The notes under the pieces are model-generated. The model saw only the letters and a list, made by a program, of their open reading frames with translations, was not told the origin of the DNA and searched no databases. Source: Gnetum montanum (lineage: Eukaryota > Streptophyta > Gnetopsida > Gnetales > Gnetaceae). Taken from it: a stretch of DNA of 64,000 bases. Below are positions 25,078 through 35,604 of the stretch, piece after piece. Position 1 is the stretch's first letter, and each line of letters begins with the position of its first letter. The position numbers and the translations under genes were made by a program. Where the stretch lies: contig MNCI01029492.1 in assembly GCA_015680685.1 (NCBI GenBank), positions 1,802,690 through 1,866,689 on the forward strand, written 5' to 3'.

Positions 25078-27690
25078 TCACATCGTCCCCGGTGGCAGTG
25101 GTTCTGACGGATCTTCACCAGCCTTTGGCCCATGTGACGGTGGTGGCACGAATGATGGCTGTCCCGCAGTAGCTGCCACTTCTAGAGGTAATTGGAAAGC
25201 TTCCAAAAGAGCCCTCATTTTTTCCTCTTTGCTTCTGGGATCATTTACTGTCCATGCATCTTCACCAATGTGTGTTGGAACTGGAATCTCCCAAGGGCAT
25301 GGCAACGCCGAGAAGAGTTCTTTCAAGTTGATGAACCAGGCTGCGAACTATTTCCGTTCGATGTCGAATGCTCAGATTGATGTCTGCAGTTGCTGGTGGT
25401 CATTCATTCGATGGGCCAAGTTCTCCGCGACCGCACGTTGTCCTTCAAAACTTGTGCGGAGAACCTCAAGTTCTGCGTTTGCTGTTTCCAATTTTTGCTC
25501 TGTCACTTTGTGTGCTTGGAACTCACCCTCGTATAAAGAATATGAGGCGACCACTTGCTTCTCCAATTCGGACCACAGTCTCCCAGCTGTGAGCATGGCC
25601 AGGTTTGCATAGCAAAGGTTGGCGAGCTCCATATACTCTGTCATTTCTTCAATTTGCAGCTCATTGAGGTAGATTTCAGCTTGATTGTAGGCATTCAACC
25701 CATCAAAGATAGGTTGCCATACCTCGCCTCCTTCTTGGAGCTGCTAGAGTGCTTGGTTTAGCTTGGCCTTTGCGACTTGAATCTACTTCTCATTTACTTT
25801 CTTTTGCAGTCCCACTTGGTCCCTGTAATGATTCTTGATTTTTTCAAATTTTAAGGCCTTGTTCTTCCAAGTAGCAACTTCAATGGAAGATTTCTGTCGT
25901 AAGGTTCGAACCTCCTCCCTAGAAAGATTTCGATTCTTAGCGGCCAACCTTCTCACATCAGCACTCACCTTGGCTAGCTCTTCTTGCTGTTGGTGAATAA
26001 TATTTTTCATGTGCTCATTTTTAGCACCAACATTACGCAGGCGATGGACCTCCACGGTCAACCTGACGTTATCCTGGTGAACCTCTGTCAAGTCCTTGTC
26101 TAAATGATATGTTTGAGCATCTACCAAGGCCTTGTCAAATATCGTCAACTCTCGCTCATCCTCAACTATCTGAAGTTTAACTTGAAGCTGTTGAAAAGCT
26201 TCATCTCTGGTGAGCTCACGGTTGAGGAGAGCTGGATTGGCAAGTTGGGTTCTTAACTGGGTAACTTCTGTTGCCAAGTGTTGACAAGTGGCTTGAGTAG
26301 CTTCAAGTTTCCCTTTCAAAATGAGGCTCTTCCCCCTTGCCGAAAGCAGCTCCAACTGGGTTGCAGTGATGTTATCCAAAAGGTCAAAGACATCCGGAAG
26401 CGATTGCCCGATTCCCACCAGTCAATCTAGCAATTCTTCATGTTGTGCTACATCAATCCTGCTACGTGAAGTTCTAGTGGATGCTTGTACATCTTGAAGC
26501 CCATGTACATTTGGTACAAGCATCGCCGATGCGTTGAGAGCTATAGCAATCGTATTAGCAACCACTTCGGCCACAATCTCTTGTCCTTGGTGATGCATCA
26601 CCAGGACTGTCGCCCCCTCGCCATCTTCCAAACGTATCGAGAAGGTAGCAGCATTTCCTGAAATTTTAGGGAATAGCTGTTGAGTTGACACCATTACCTC
26701 TCAGACGCTAGGATTTGTTCTTGCTAGCACTTGCGTTCGAGTGGCGGAGAACATCAGCCTTGCTCTGTCAAGCAAACTGACTGATCGAGCGACTTGCTCC
26801 AGGTGGCTCATTGCAGGGCAATAGACCGAAGGGTCTTTCCCTCCACTAGTCCTACCAGATTACTCTTGCTGGCTCAAGAGCGATTGTTAGCTTTTGCGAA
26901 TGTGTTCAGCAATAGTTTGCAAACCTGACCTTGTTGTTTGTGCAGGTGGTGGAGGTGGTTGCTACTCTTCCTCCATCTATGTAGTGGTAGGATTCCTATC
27001 TTTCATCATTTCACGCCATGAAGCAATCGGGGCATGTCGGATTGTATCATTGGTGTACTGTGCTATCCCTACCCATTTGCATAACTTTCTGATTAGGCAA
27101 GGGAAGGGGAGAGCTCGTCTTCTACGTTCACTTTCGACGAACCTCTTTTCAATTTCCAAGAACAATAACTGTGGAAGACTCATTGGGAACTTCCCACTTA
27201 GAGCGGCACATGCACGAGCGAAGAATGTCGTGATTTTGTTGGGTCTTACCGTTGGATTCAGATGGTAAGACGTGATCTTTGAATACATCCTCTCTGCTGT
27301 GGTTAGAGAGCTAAACTCCTTGTGGTCTACCCCATAGCATCGCCTAATCCACTTCTCTTTTACCTTAGGGTCTGCTTGTTTTGGAATCTCTGCCACATTT
27401 GCTCTAGTCTCTGGCAACCCCAGAGCTTGCGCTATTTCCTTTGAAGAGTAAGAGACATAGATGTCTTTAATCCTTACTCTGGACCTTGGTTGCCGATTTT
27501 TCCATAAGAGATAGGTCTCCTCTAGATACCATTCACCATTGATTGTGATAATTGACCATATAGGAGATTTTTGTAGTTGGAGCCTCACATCTTCTGGTGT
27601 GTTTTCGAGAAATGGTCCAAAGTTTAGCTCTTGCAGGACCATCGTTTGCACTTCTCGCGGCTTGATAGCATTGAGACATGCTTGTGTCAA
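25078..27690 (-). pseudogene. Element A env-like 3' ORF (decayed, one frame)
   Basis: About 870 codons lie in one frame with roughly eight stop codons and no frameshift. The N-terminal part (27690-26977) holds LNFGPF, SPIWSI, GEWYLEETYLLW, GLP and a PLFP-type FPCLIRKLC block. It resembles the 'putative plant transposon protein' domain found in the 3' ORFs of Athila-type elements. Next come a Pro/Gln-rich linker and a long Glu/Gln/Leu-rich coiled-coil-like region (26418-25783 and 25698-25372). A Pro-rich tail ends at 25078. Stops include TAG at 26977, two TAA before 26880, TGA at 26701 and one at 26419. Element B carries the N-terminal domain at 57112-57393. The function is unknown; no signal peptide or transmembrane segment typical of an envelope is evident. 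Confidence 0.7.
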
Positions 27691-27953
27691 GGTGACCTCA
27701 AGACGTGGTGCTATCCTTGGAGTTTCATCCCCTTGCGATTGCTCGCTGGGAATCTCCTCTTCGGGAATCTAATGGATAGATTCCACATCAGGTCCTTCAC
27801 GGAGGGGGCCAGTTGCATGAGAGCCCTCCGCGTGCTCTGGTTGCTGCATGCCTCATCCCCTTCCCGTTTGTGAATGCTTGTCCCTCGGTTGTGATGGTCC
27901 TTTGCCCCTTGGATTCCTCGATTTGGGTGCCATCTGTAATCAAACATAACCAC

Positions 27954-29944
27954 CCATTAGACTGTGCATAAGTAGGTCAAAATGATCCTTATACACCTTC
28001 TCAATTCGACTAAGTTATGTTGTTAGCATGGGCAATCCATTAAATCCCTCGGAGTGCTAATTCATGGGTTAGAGCCAAAAACAACAAAGGATGAGTTGGA
28101 GTTTAAACGGTTGTTTTTGTTCTTCCCTTAGAGATGCAAAGTCTTAATTAACTAATTAATTACGCATAGGCTTCACCCCCCACGACTGAGAGTATACCTC
28201 CGATTGCTTAAAAGGGCAAGGATCGGTTGATGTGGACGCACGATGGAATGTAGGTGCTCGGGAAGAAGTTCGTCAGAAAAAATAGCAAAATCTCCCCCTA
28301 ATTTGTTTGGAAAATGATGAAAATCTAAAGCGCAGCAGGCTTATATATAGGGGTTGGGCGCTGTGTCGACAGGGCTGCGTATACGAGGCCCCGTATATGC
28401 AGGGGGTCACACCCGTTGACCAGCATTGACCAGCCCAGAAAAAGCCAAAAAATATGAATTTAAAACGCCAAATTGGGGCAGTTGAAGAACATGAGAGGCC
28501 TGGAACACGACTGAGGACAAAAGGAAGGGAAATCGAGCTAGAAAAAGAGTCACAAGTAGGAGAACATGGTAAGAAAGGACTCTATGGGAAAGAAATCGAG
28601 CGATGGGTAACATGGAAACAAGCCACCAACAAACCAAGAGGATGGGAAACTAACAAACGACATTGAGAATATGCAAGTAGGTTCTCCCCATAGCAGGCAG
28701 TAGCCTTCGTAGCCCTTGCATATCCCAACACCGGGGTTCATGGGCCCCGAGGCTAAGGAATGGTGATCATAAGTTAATACACTCATCCAGGAGATGTCGC
28801 AACATGAGAAGTTCAAAGGAATCACGACGAATGATAAAAACATAAGATCGACAGTGAGGTGAGTCATGGAGAGAAATGGATGGAGAGAGAGGAGTGAGAA
28901 TAAAATTCCAATTATTGGTTACATGAAACCCCGTGTGAAGTTGTGGTTAAGTGACTCAATAGGACCTTGCCTAAGTTCGGACCCAAAATCATCCATATCC
29001 AGTGACATCGCAGCAACAGGCGAAGACTCGTCCACCTTCCAATTGGACAGGAATGCATCCGCAGAGAACCACCACTCCAATAGACGTGAGAGGAAGGAAG
29101 TGAAATGGGACCAAGTTAGAGGGGACAAAGGAAGTCCCATAACTAGTGCTTGAGGCCCGTGAGAGGCGGTCTAAGGGGTGTGCTTTGAATTCCCACTTGA
29201 TTAAGATTTTATTCTTGTGTTTTCTTTTATTTTGTGGGAACCACACCATGCAAAGACCCATGCTTGTGTGCATGCATTCGACCAAGGGGTGTGCTTTGAA
29301 TCCTCATATTTTTTTTTGGGTTTTTTGATGAGGACCACACCATGCAAGGTCAAACTGCCAAGGAGATTCCTTGTAGAGAAGGACTTGGAGTGGAAAGAAA
29401 TCCATAAGGGCACTCCTGCTGCCCAAGGGGTAGAAGAGGACGATGAATGTTGCATTCCCCTTAAAGTCACACTCGATTCAAACCATTGGGTCACCCCTGA
29501 GTCGAGGAACTACACAAGTCACACATTAATTATAATGTTTTTAACTGAAGCGGGGTTGCATGTTTCCAAGAGTTGGAAAACCATGGAGTGGATGCATGGG
29601 TGGATGACGTGGACTCACTGTCGATATTATGAGGTGAAAGTAGACACAAAAATCAAGAACACCCATGCGAGGACAGGAGCGAGGTAAAATAAGTGGCTAT
29701 TTTCAGTGACCCATCGCAACGAAGACCATCCACGCCAACCATGATGACAATAAGACGACTTATTAGCGATTAATTGAAAATGAAACACACACATACTTAC
29801 AAATAAACAACAACAAAGAAATGGAAAAATAATTAAAGAAAGGAAAAAATTAACAAAAAATTGGCAAACGTATGAACGATGTTGAAAAACAAAAAAGTGT
29901 AAAACAAAAAATTCCAAAAAGAGTGAGGAGCGTAGTGGAATGGA
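27954..29944 (-). other. Element A internal spacer
   Basis: About 2 kb between protease and 3' ORF where a pol gene would be expected. No RT, RNase H or integrase motif is seen in any frame. It holds two polypurine-like motifs (28175-28187, 29962-29973) and an LTR-like patch with GTCGAC, GTATAC and a TATATATAGG box near 28340-28420. A partial duplication of a ~100-bp unit (GGGGTGTGCTTTGAAT...ACCACACCATGCAA) lies at 29172-29345. Confidence 0.6.
29172..29345. repeat. Partial direct duplication in element A spacer
   Basis: Two units share AAGGGGTGTGCTTTGAAT at 29172 and 29284 and ACCACACCATGCAA further on. The middle parts have diverged. Confidence 0.7.
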
Positions 29945-30790
29945 TCAGCATGGAAGATGGTCTCCCCCACGACTGGGCGGGAAGGAGAAGACACGAAAGA
30001 TGGAACCAGGTTGTCCCGGTGATGATGAGGTGGTAGCACTGGTTAGGTGGATCCCACGGAAAGGTTTGAGTTCCAAGGGCTCTTGCTTGAAGCTTTCAGG
30101 GATTTGCAACTTTCCCCAGTCACTATGATCATCAATAGTGGAGACTTGTTGATGAACCTCTTCCATTTCATCCATGCTTTCTACATAGGCTTGTACAAGC
30201 CCCTCAGATGGTTCCATGCACAATGTGCTGCTAGTAGGATCAGCTGTTAACCACTGGGTGCCTTCTTGAGTTGTGGCTGCTGCGTATAGGCACTGTTGAA
30301 CCAACGATTCTTTGGTACACTGACTGCATGCTTGAATGGATGTCTGCTTAGCAGAACATAATTGCTGCACACAGTTGCACCCTAAGTCATTGTACACGAT
30401 GCATGGAACTCGCTTCTTCTCGATCTTTCCAAAATGATTTTCCTTTGAAATTTCAAGGGAAAGATCTCGAAGTCCTAGTCTTGCATCCACCGTGCTCAGC
30501 CAAGCTCTTCCCATTATGATTGGGAAGTTTTCCTTGCAATTCTCTACACAGATGACAAGGAAATCAGTAGGATAAGACCACCCGCAAATGGTGGTCACAA
30601 TGTCCTTCACCACTCCCAAGGGAACAATGATGGACTGGTCTGCCAGTTTAAGCCTAATGTTGCTCTTCTTTAATAGGGGCAGGTTCTAATTCTTGTACAT
30701 GTCATGTGAGATCAAATTGACTCCTGACCCTGAATCCAGAAGGGCTTGACATGGCTCATTTCCTGCCACCTGAAGATAGATGAGGGGACT
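29945..30790 (-). pseudogene. Element A aspartic protease domain
   Basis: A retropepsin-like domain. The active-site motif ALLDSGSGVNLIS is centred on DSG at 30728-30736. A hydrophobic block FLVICVENCKENFPIIMGRAWL follows, matching the 'ILGRxWL' second motif of plant gypsy proteases. It is in the same frame as gag. One TAG lies between the two motifs (~30690). The C-terminal part has a Cys-rich patch CNCVQQLC. Confidence 0.75.
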
Positions 30791-31240
30791 TCCCGGATTA
30801 GTCAATTTTTGGGGAAGGTGACCTACCTTTATCTAGTCGATCATTGCGTGTGTCAACATGACTGTTTGTACGTTGGAGGATGTTGGGTTTGAAGGCTACT
30901 CGAGCGGTGGAACAGTGGAGGTAGTTTGAGGCTCAGAGGCACCAGCCACAGGTGGGTGTGAGGGTGTGCGTACATTATTGGGTTGGAAGAAGGGACGTTT
31001 TTGTGGTTTGGGTTCCGGTCCATTCGACTGAGGTGTCGGTTGTATGTTGACAGCCCTCGTAGTGTTGCGTTGCTGTGGGTGTGGTGGAATTTCCCCCTAC
31101 ATAGGTGGAGCAGGTGGTAGCTAAGTGGGATGTTGTGGAGGAGTGTCAGGAGAAGGTGATGGAGGATAGTATAGATGTGGGCTTTCCCTCCTAGGTGATG
31201 GAGATTGAGGTTGGAAATATTTTGGGGGATGGTAATAATT

Positions 31241-32539
31241 CTAAAATGTGGTGTGGTTGGAAGAGTCCCGTGGAGAGACTAGTTGCTGAACATAGTACCC
31301 ATAGGCATTTGGCTGTCGGTAAGGGTACTGCTGCCTTGGAGCTGGCATTCCCCACGCTTGTGGTTGCTGCCATTGCTGAAAGTGTTCATAGGGTTGTAAT
31401 GGCACTCCACTTGGATAATATCCTTGCTGCTGGTGGAACTGCCTTGGGTTGCCTTGTGGGTAAGGCAACCTTCGAGGTGTTTGCCTTTGTGCCAAACGAG
31501 GATTCAATCTGTATACCCCAAACTTTTGAAGATGTGACACCACAGGACAACACCCATTAGGATGTTTGTATTGACATATGTCACATTCATCGTCTTCCTC
31601 TATATCAGAGTCTGCAACCCGTTCTGCTACAGCAACTTTTCCCTTACCCTTATGATGGGCACATTCAGCTTCCTTCTTCCTACGTCGATCATGATCATTA
31701 CCTTGTTCTCTGGACTCTTCTGTAGTTTTTAGCACATTTTGGAATTTTTCGTCCAAAGAGTCCCACATCTTATCAACCTTTGCCGATCCTTCAGATGCGA
31801 AATTTTGTAAAGGCAAGGTTTTTTGATTCACCGCTGGCTCCAGTGGTGATTCCTCCTCATCTTCGCAAAATCGGACTTCCCTCTTTCTAATGGAAGGATC
31901 TTGGTTAAACTCCTCTGCACTGTCCTTCTTTCTAAGTTCCCCCTCTTCTTTGGCCAGTTGCTCAATGAGGCGCTGCAGTTGATGGGCCCTTAGTTCTAAT
32001 AATCGTCCTTGGTAAACGCCAAGGGTCTTTCTTGTTTCAAAGCGGAGCCCATCAATGATATGGCGAAGTTGTGCCTGCTGAGAGTAGCCATGACCAGGGC
32101 ACCAATGTAATAATGAATAGTACCTGCTCATGGCTGCATCCAAGGGCTCATGATTACCTTGCTTCCACCTTTGGATCTGACGTCTCAGATTCGCCACTCT
32201 GGAGTAGGTTTGATGCTTGTCATTGAAGATCTCAAGCATCATACTCCATCTTCTGATTGATTCCGGTTCCAAAGACCAATACTGACTTTCTGCTTTCTTG
32301 ATGAGTGTGCGAGGAAACAACTTAAGCTTTTGCCAATCATCATCAATATTCTGCAAGGTGCAAGCGTCATGGAACGCTTGCAAGTGAGTTTGCGGATCAC
32401 AATTGTATCCCCCTTCAAACCTAGGAATGTTGTTCATATCAATGCGCTTGATCCGGTTATCCTTCAAGTGCCTACTAGGGATTTGAACTGCCTCAGCGAT
32501 ATGAAGCATGCTTCGAGTAGCCAACAATGGCTCATCCAA
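31241..32539 (-). CDS. Element A gag (retrotransposon gag and zinc knuckle)
   Basis: About 430 open codons. Residues ~35-200 match the plant retrotransposon gag domain: RFEGGYNCDPQTHLQAFHDAC, LKLFPRTL, ESIRRWSMMLEIFNDKH and HEPLDAAMSRYYSLLHWCPGHG. A Glu/Lys-rich linker follows, then a zinc knuckle CDICQYKHPNGCC with CX2CX3HX4C spacing, and a Gln/Pro/Tyr-rich tail. The frame opens upstream past two stops into the pre-gag part. Element B has the same arrangement at 53386-54821. It would form the particle coat; no polymerase accompanies it. Confidence 0.85.
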   Translation of the reverse strand: MDEPLLATRSMLHIAEAVQIPSRHLKDNRIKRIDMNNIPRFEGGYNCDPQTHLQAFHDACTLQNIDDDWQKLKLFPRTLIKKAESQYWSLEPESIRRWSMMLEIFNDKHQTYSRVANLRRQIQRWKQGNHEPLDAAMSRYYSLLHWCPGHGYSQQAQLRHIIDGLRFETRKTLGVYQGRLLELRAHQLQRLIEQLAKEEGELRKKDSAEEFNQDPSIRKREVRFCEDEEESPLEPAVNQKTLPLQNFASEGSAKVDKMWDSLDEKFQNVLKTTEESREQGNDHDRRRKKEAECAHHKGKGKVAVAERVADSDIEEDDECDICQYKHPNGCCPVVSHLQKFGVYRLNPRLAQRQTPRRLPYPQGNPRQFHQQQGYYPSGVPLQPYEHFQQWQQPQAWGMPAPRQQYPYRQPNAYGYYVQQLVSPRDSSNHTTF

Positions 32540-32773
32540 GTCATAGTCCTGCTGAGCACCACGGTGTCTATGATGATTCTGGTTGCCCCTCCTTTCATGA
32601 TGGTGAGGCTTGCACGATTGGTCATGCGCTTCCTCATGCTATTCTTTTCGGCCCTTACGACCACCATCACCTCGCTCCTTCCTACCATGGTTATGATCAG
32701 AGTCTGAATTGGATGAAGGTAGTGGGGAGCGAGAGGATGGAAAAGAGGGAGAGGGATCGCCACCACCTTGGTG

Positions 32774-33367
32774 TCAATCTCCCCCTCTACTCTGGTGGCG
32801 GCCTCGATCTTCCTGCCCATCTTTGCTTGTGCTATGACCTTTCCTGCATAACCCTCCATCATCCTGGGGGTCCTGGTCACTTGCTTTCTTGTTCTGGATG
32901 ATGGACTGGATGACCTGATGTCCCAGAGGAAGTTCGGCTGAATGGGAGTCATGAAAGATAGGCTCCCCATCGTCCTGCAACCCTTGCAAGAATAAGGGGT
33001 TACTGAATTGTTTCCCCTTCATGTGTTTGTTCCGTTCTGCTTGCTGCTGATCTCGTGCTCGTTGGGCCTCAGTGGGACGATAGTCCCAATAGTCATGGTC
33101 CTCCATGACGTACTCCATACCGTGGTCCTGGATGCCCAATTTGGCAAGATTGTGGAACAGCATTCTAGGAGCCGATCGGTCAGGCGGTAGTATGATGTTG
33201 CCTTCCATGTCCTGCCATCGCGAATGTTCATCTTGATGTAGGATGAAGGTGAAGTCGGGGACATATTCATCTGGATGCTTGTATACCACCCGACATTCTT
33301 GTGGCACTGATGGGTTGGATCCATCTCTCCTGTGAGAAGAAGACATATTGGATATTAGATGATCCAT
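32774..33367 (-). CDS. Element A pre-gag ORF
   Basis: 197 codons from the first ATG after the primer-binding-like site. It contains DFTFILHQDEHSRWQDMEGN, and then ILPPDRSAPRMLFHNL. The same FTFIFHQD...RW.D..GNI.LP pattern occurs in elements C (from 22087) and D (from 61252), so it is a conserved N-terminal leader in this group. It shares the frame of gag, separated by TGA at 32774 and TAG near 32639. These may be decay of an original pre-gag-gag fusion. Function unknown. Confidence 0.7.
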   Translation of the reverse strand: MDHLISNMSSSHRRDGSNPSVPQECRVVYKHPDEYVPDFTFILHQDEHSRWQDMEGNIILPPDRSAPRMLFHNLAKLGIQDHGMEYVMEDHDYWDYRPTEAQRARDQQQAERNKHMKGKQFSNPLFLQGLQDDGEPIFHDSHSAELPLGHQVIQSIIQNKKASDQDPQDDGGLCRKGHSTSKDGQEDRGRHQSRGGD

Positions 33368-33493
33368 TTAATTGGTGTACTTTACCTTTTTCTTAGTCCG
33401 CCTAGCGTGCGTAAGTTTTACTATCCTGGGTCCGTTCCAATGATGTGAATAATAAGTTTGCTAAGGTTAATTGGCACATGTAAGACTAACAGC

Positions 33494-33511
33494 CACTGGC
33501 AATGGCACCAA
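33494..33511 (-). other. Element A primer-binding-like site
   Basis: Minus strand reads TTGGTGCCATTGCCAGTG right after the 5' LTR. It resembles the tRNA-Asp-complementary site of Athila elements (TGGCGCCGTTGCCGG...) with several mismatches. Confidence 0.6.
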
Positions 33512-34415
33512 TGATGAGCGGCTAGGTACCCCTATGCCCAACCATGCAAATCACGGGCGGTCACACACGACTCGGTCGAATTTCGTAGACTGTAAGCACT
33601 TAACATACACCAGACCTTAACCAGCAAACCCTTGGTTAGAACGGTCGTTGTCTTCCCAACCTCACTTGTGGTGTTCTAGTGGTGATGGTTAAGTGAGATT
33701 GAGGCAACTGATTTTTATAGCTTTTTACTTTATCTTTTGACATCTAATTAAGGTATGGAAAGTAAGAAATGAAATATTATCTAATCTATAATTATCCTAA
33801 TCTATATCTTAACTATTCCTAGCATAAGTATCCGATCCCATCTTCCGTGCACATCCTAAGCATCCCCTAACCACTACTGGGTTACCAGTAGTTAAGCATC
33901 ACTGGGTTGCCAAGCGTTGGGTTTATGTTTGAGATGGTCGTACTTATGGCTTCTACGAACTATAAACAAGCGATAGCAATTAAAATAATAACAAGCTAAA
34001 CTTAAGAACTATTAAAGCATAGAAATATTTAAACTATTAAATGCTTTAAATAACTAAGTTCAATTGTTGCAAGGAATGATCGAAAAGCTCATCTTTATTG
34101 TCATTCACGCCAATGGGCTCAGGTACATCAGCGCTTGAATAAAGAGCCGGACACCTTTCTTACACCTACCGGGCACTTGGAAAATATTCTAACTCTCACG
34201 GAAACAAACTGCAAGAGCTTCGCTATAACTGACAAAAAGGTACCTAAGAGAGGCGGCAGCCCTCTTATTTATAGGCCAGAATAGGTTCCGCGTAAATGGG
34301 GCCACGTCGACGCATGGAAGGATGTGTCGACAGGCCTACGTCGACGCGGCTGAGCCATGCGTCAACGTGGCCCCGTTTACACGGCCACGTAAACGCATGA
34401 CCAAATGACACTTCA
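33512..34415 (-). repeat. Element A 5' LTR
   Basis: Highly similar to 23924-24837. TATA at 34266-34273. The outer end on the plus strand is CTTCA rather than CATCA, so the terminal inverted repeat is slightly decayed. Confidence 0.9.
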
Positions 34416-34420
34416 CAGGG
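34416..34420. repeat. Target-site duplication of element A (right), CAGGG
   Basis: Matches 23919-23923. Confidence 0.9.
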
Positions 34421-34681
34421 GTTGTCCAAATACATGAACGCCGAAAAGAATACCACTAGTTGCAAAATGACCCATCCTATGATGAATGAAATCGTCGTTT
34501 TCCGGAATGCAGCGTTGTAAAGTTGCCACGCTGGAGCTGATTCCGTTCCCAACCAGACATTAAACAATAAAAAATCTATTAACAGTAAATAAAAACTCAC
34601 CTTGGAGGTGTGGGGCAGGTGTGTAGGTGCGTGGATGGAAACAAACACGGTTTCCATGACAAAGAGGCAAGTTGCCAACAT
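34418..34681 (-). pseudogene. Small membrane-protein ORF split by element A
   Basis: I do not recognise this family. From ATG 34681 the frame runs 88 codons to the LTR junction and would end with three more codons and a stop at 23909-23920, giving a 91-residue protein. It has two hydrophobic stretches, about residues 29-43 (FYLLLIDFLLFNVWLG) and 60-85 (TISFIIGWVILQL...). As it stands, translation would run from Cys 89 into the LTR for ~45 extra residues, to a stop at 34265. A possible GTGAGT donor lies inside (AAG/GTGAGT), but no acceptor in the right phase was found, so I read it as one exon. It is head-to-head with the GH16 gene, ~310 bp apart. It could be non-coding by chance. Confidence 0.4.
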
Positions 34682-34873
34682 GGCATTTAAAACTCTATAT
34701 CTTAAACCCTGCCTCTCTCCATCTTAAACATTGTTTAAACAAAAACGAAAAACCCAATCCTGATTGAGATGAGAACCAGCGAGTAATATTCCATATCCAG
34801 ATCCCACGTTTGCAGTGCTACAGTCCAAAGATGCAGGCCATGCAGCTGTTATCCATGCCACGACTCTCTCTCC

Positions 34874-34882
34874 CTATATATT
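34874..34882 (+). promoter_or_regulatory. TATA box of the GH16 gene
   Basis: CTATATATTT followed by a C/T-rich stretch. It lies ~115 bp before the ATG at 34993, which places transcription start near 34905-34915. That excludes the upstream in-frame ATG at 34810 or 34831 as the normal start. Confidence 0.65.
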
Positions 34883-34992
34883 TTTCCTCCTCCTTTTCTT
34901 CTTCTTCTCCCACACTTGGATCGCAACAGCAATTCATTTCAGTTCACGAGATCAGTCCCAAGGTACAAAAAAATTGGAGTCCATCTTCTTCC

Positions 34993-35604
34993 ATGGCAGC
35001 GGCAGGCGAGGTGAGGCTGGAGGACATCGCGGTGGATTACGGCGACGAGGCGGTGGAGCAGGACGCGGAAAGCGGCAGCATCTGCGTAACATTCGACCAG
35101 CGCGGGGGGGCGCGCTGGCGGAGCTCCAAACGCTTCCTCTACGGAAGTTTCAGCGCCAGCATTCGGTGCCCCGCCGGCGACACCTCCGGACTGAACTGCA
35201 ACATCTATCTGTCCTCCATGGAAGGAGAGCGCAGCCAAGACGAGATCGACTTCGAATTCCTGGGCAACTCCCCTGCCTCTGTGCAGACCAATTTCTACAC
35301 ACGCGGCGTCGGCGGGCGCGAGCAGATCCACGATCTGGGCTTCCATTCCTCCTACGATTTCCACCGATACCAAATCATTTGGGAGGCCCAGCGCATCGAG
35401 TGGCTCATTGATGGCCGCCTCGTCCGCGTGGCCGAGGCTCGCACTGGAGAGCCCTTCCCTGGCATGCCCATGCACTTGTACGCGTCTGTGTGGAATGCCA
35501 GTCATGTGGATGAGGGCCGCTGGGTTGGCCCTTTCAGGAACACGCACTCGCCGTATCTGTGCACTTGGAAAGATATCTGCGTGCCTCGTTCCCCCGCGCT
35601 TTGA
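34993..35604 (+). CDS. GH16 endo-glucanase of EG16/XTH type, intronless
   Basis: 203 residues in one exon. The catalytic motif DEIDFEFLGN (residues 83-92) is that of xyloglucan endotransglucosylase/hydrolases, with E84 as expected nucleophile and E88 as acid/base. Other XTH-like blocks are SFSASIRCP, GLNCNIYLSS, RYQIIWEAQRIEWLIDGRLVR and PMHLYASVWNAS. It differs from true XTHs: no signal peptide from the chosen start, no N-glycosylation site after the catalytic motif, and no C-terminal XET extension (it ends shortly after TWKDICVPRS). That combination fits the EG16 group, reported as mixed-linkage glucan/xyloglucan hydrolases ancestral to XTHs. The coding region is strikingly GC-rich next to AT-rich flanks. 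Without tools I cannot exclude a truncated XTH. Confidence 0.85.
   Translation: MAAAGEVRLEDIAVDYGDEAVEQDAESGSICVTFDQRGGARWRSSKRFLYGSFSASIRCPAGDTSGLNCNIYLSSMEGERSQDEIDFEFLGNSPASVQTNFYTRGVGGREQIHDLGFHSSYDFHRYQIIWEAQRIEWLIDGRLVRVAEARTGEPFPGMPMHLYASVWNASHVDEGRWVGPFRNTHSPYLCTWKDICVPRSPAL

Larger units (their letters stand above)
23924..34415 (-). mobile_element. Element A: Athila-like LTR retrotransposon lacking RT/IN
   Basis: About 10.5 kb, coding on the minus strand, bounded by ~0.9 kb LTRs and a 5-bp CAGGG duplication. Order in its own direction: LTR (33512-34415), primer-binding-like site, pre-gag/gag/protease frame (33367-29945), ~2 kb non-coding spacer with polypurine motifs, env-like 3' ORF (27690-25078), polypurine tract, LTR (23924-24837). 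I find no reverse transcriptase, RNase H or integrase motif, so it cannot move by itself. The 3' ORF and the tRNA-Asp-like primer site suggest the Athila lineage of Ty3/gypsy elements; that assignment is inference. Confidence 0.9.

Noticed and set aside
27954-29944. Hidden reverse transcriptase or integrase in element A
   Set aside because: I looked for YxDD-type, RNase H and HHCC/DDE motifs in the larger frames and saw none. A profile search would settle it.
31195-32901. Plus-strand frames across the element A gag region
   Set aside because: They are antisense shadows of gag, which has clear homology in the other direction.
34815-35411. Second plus-strand frame (198 codons) over the GH16 gene
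   Set aside because: An Arg/Gly-rich shadow of the real frame caused by high GC content.
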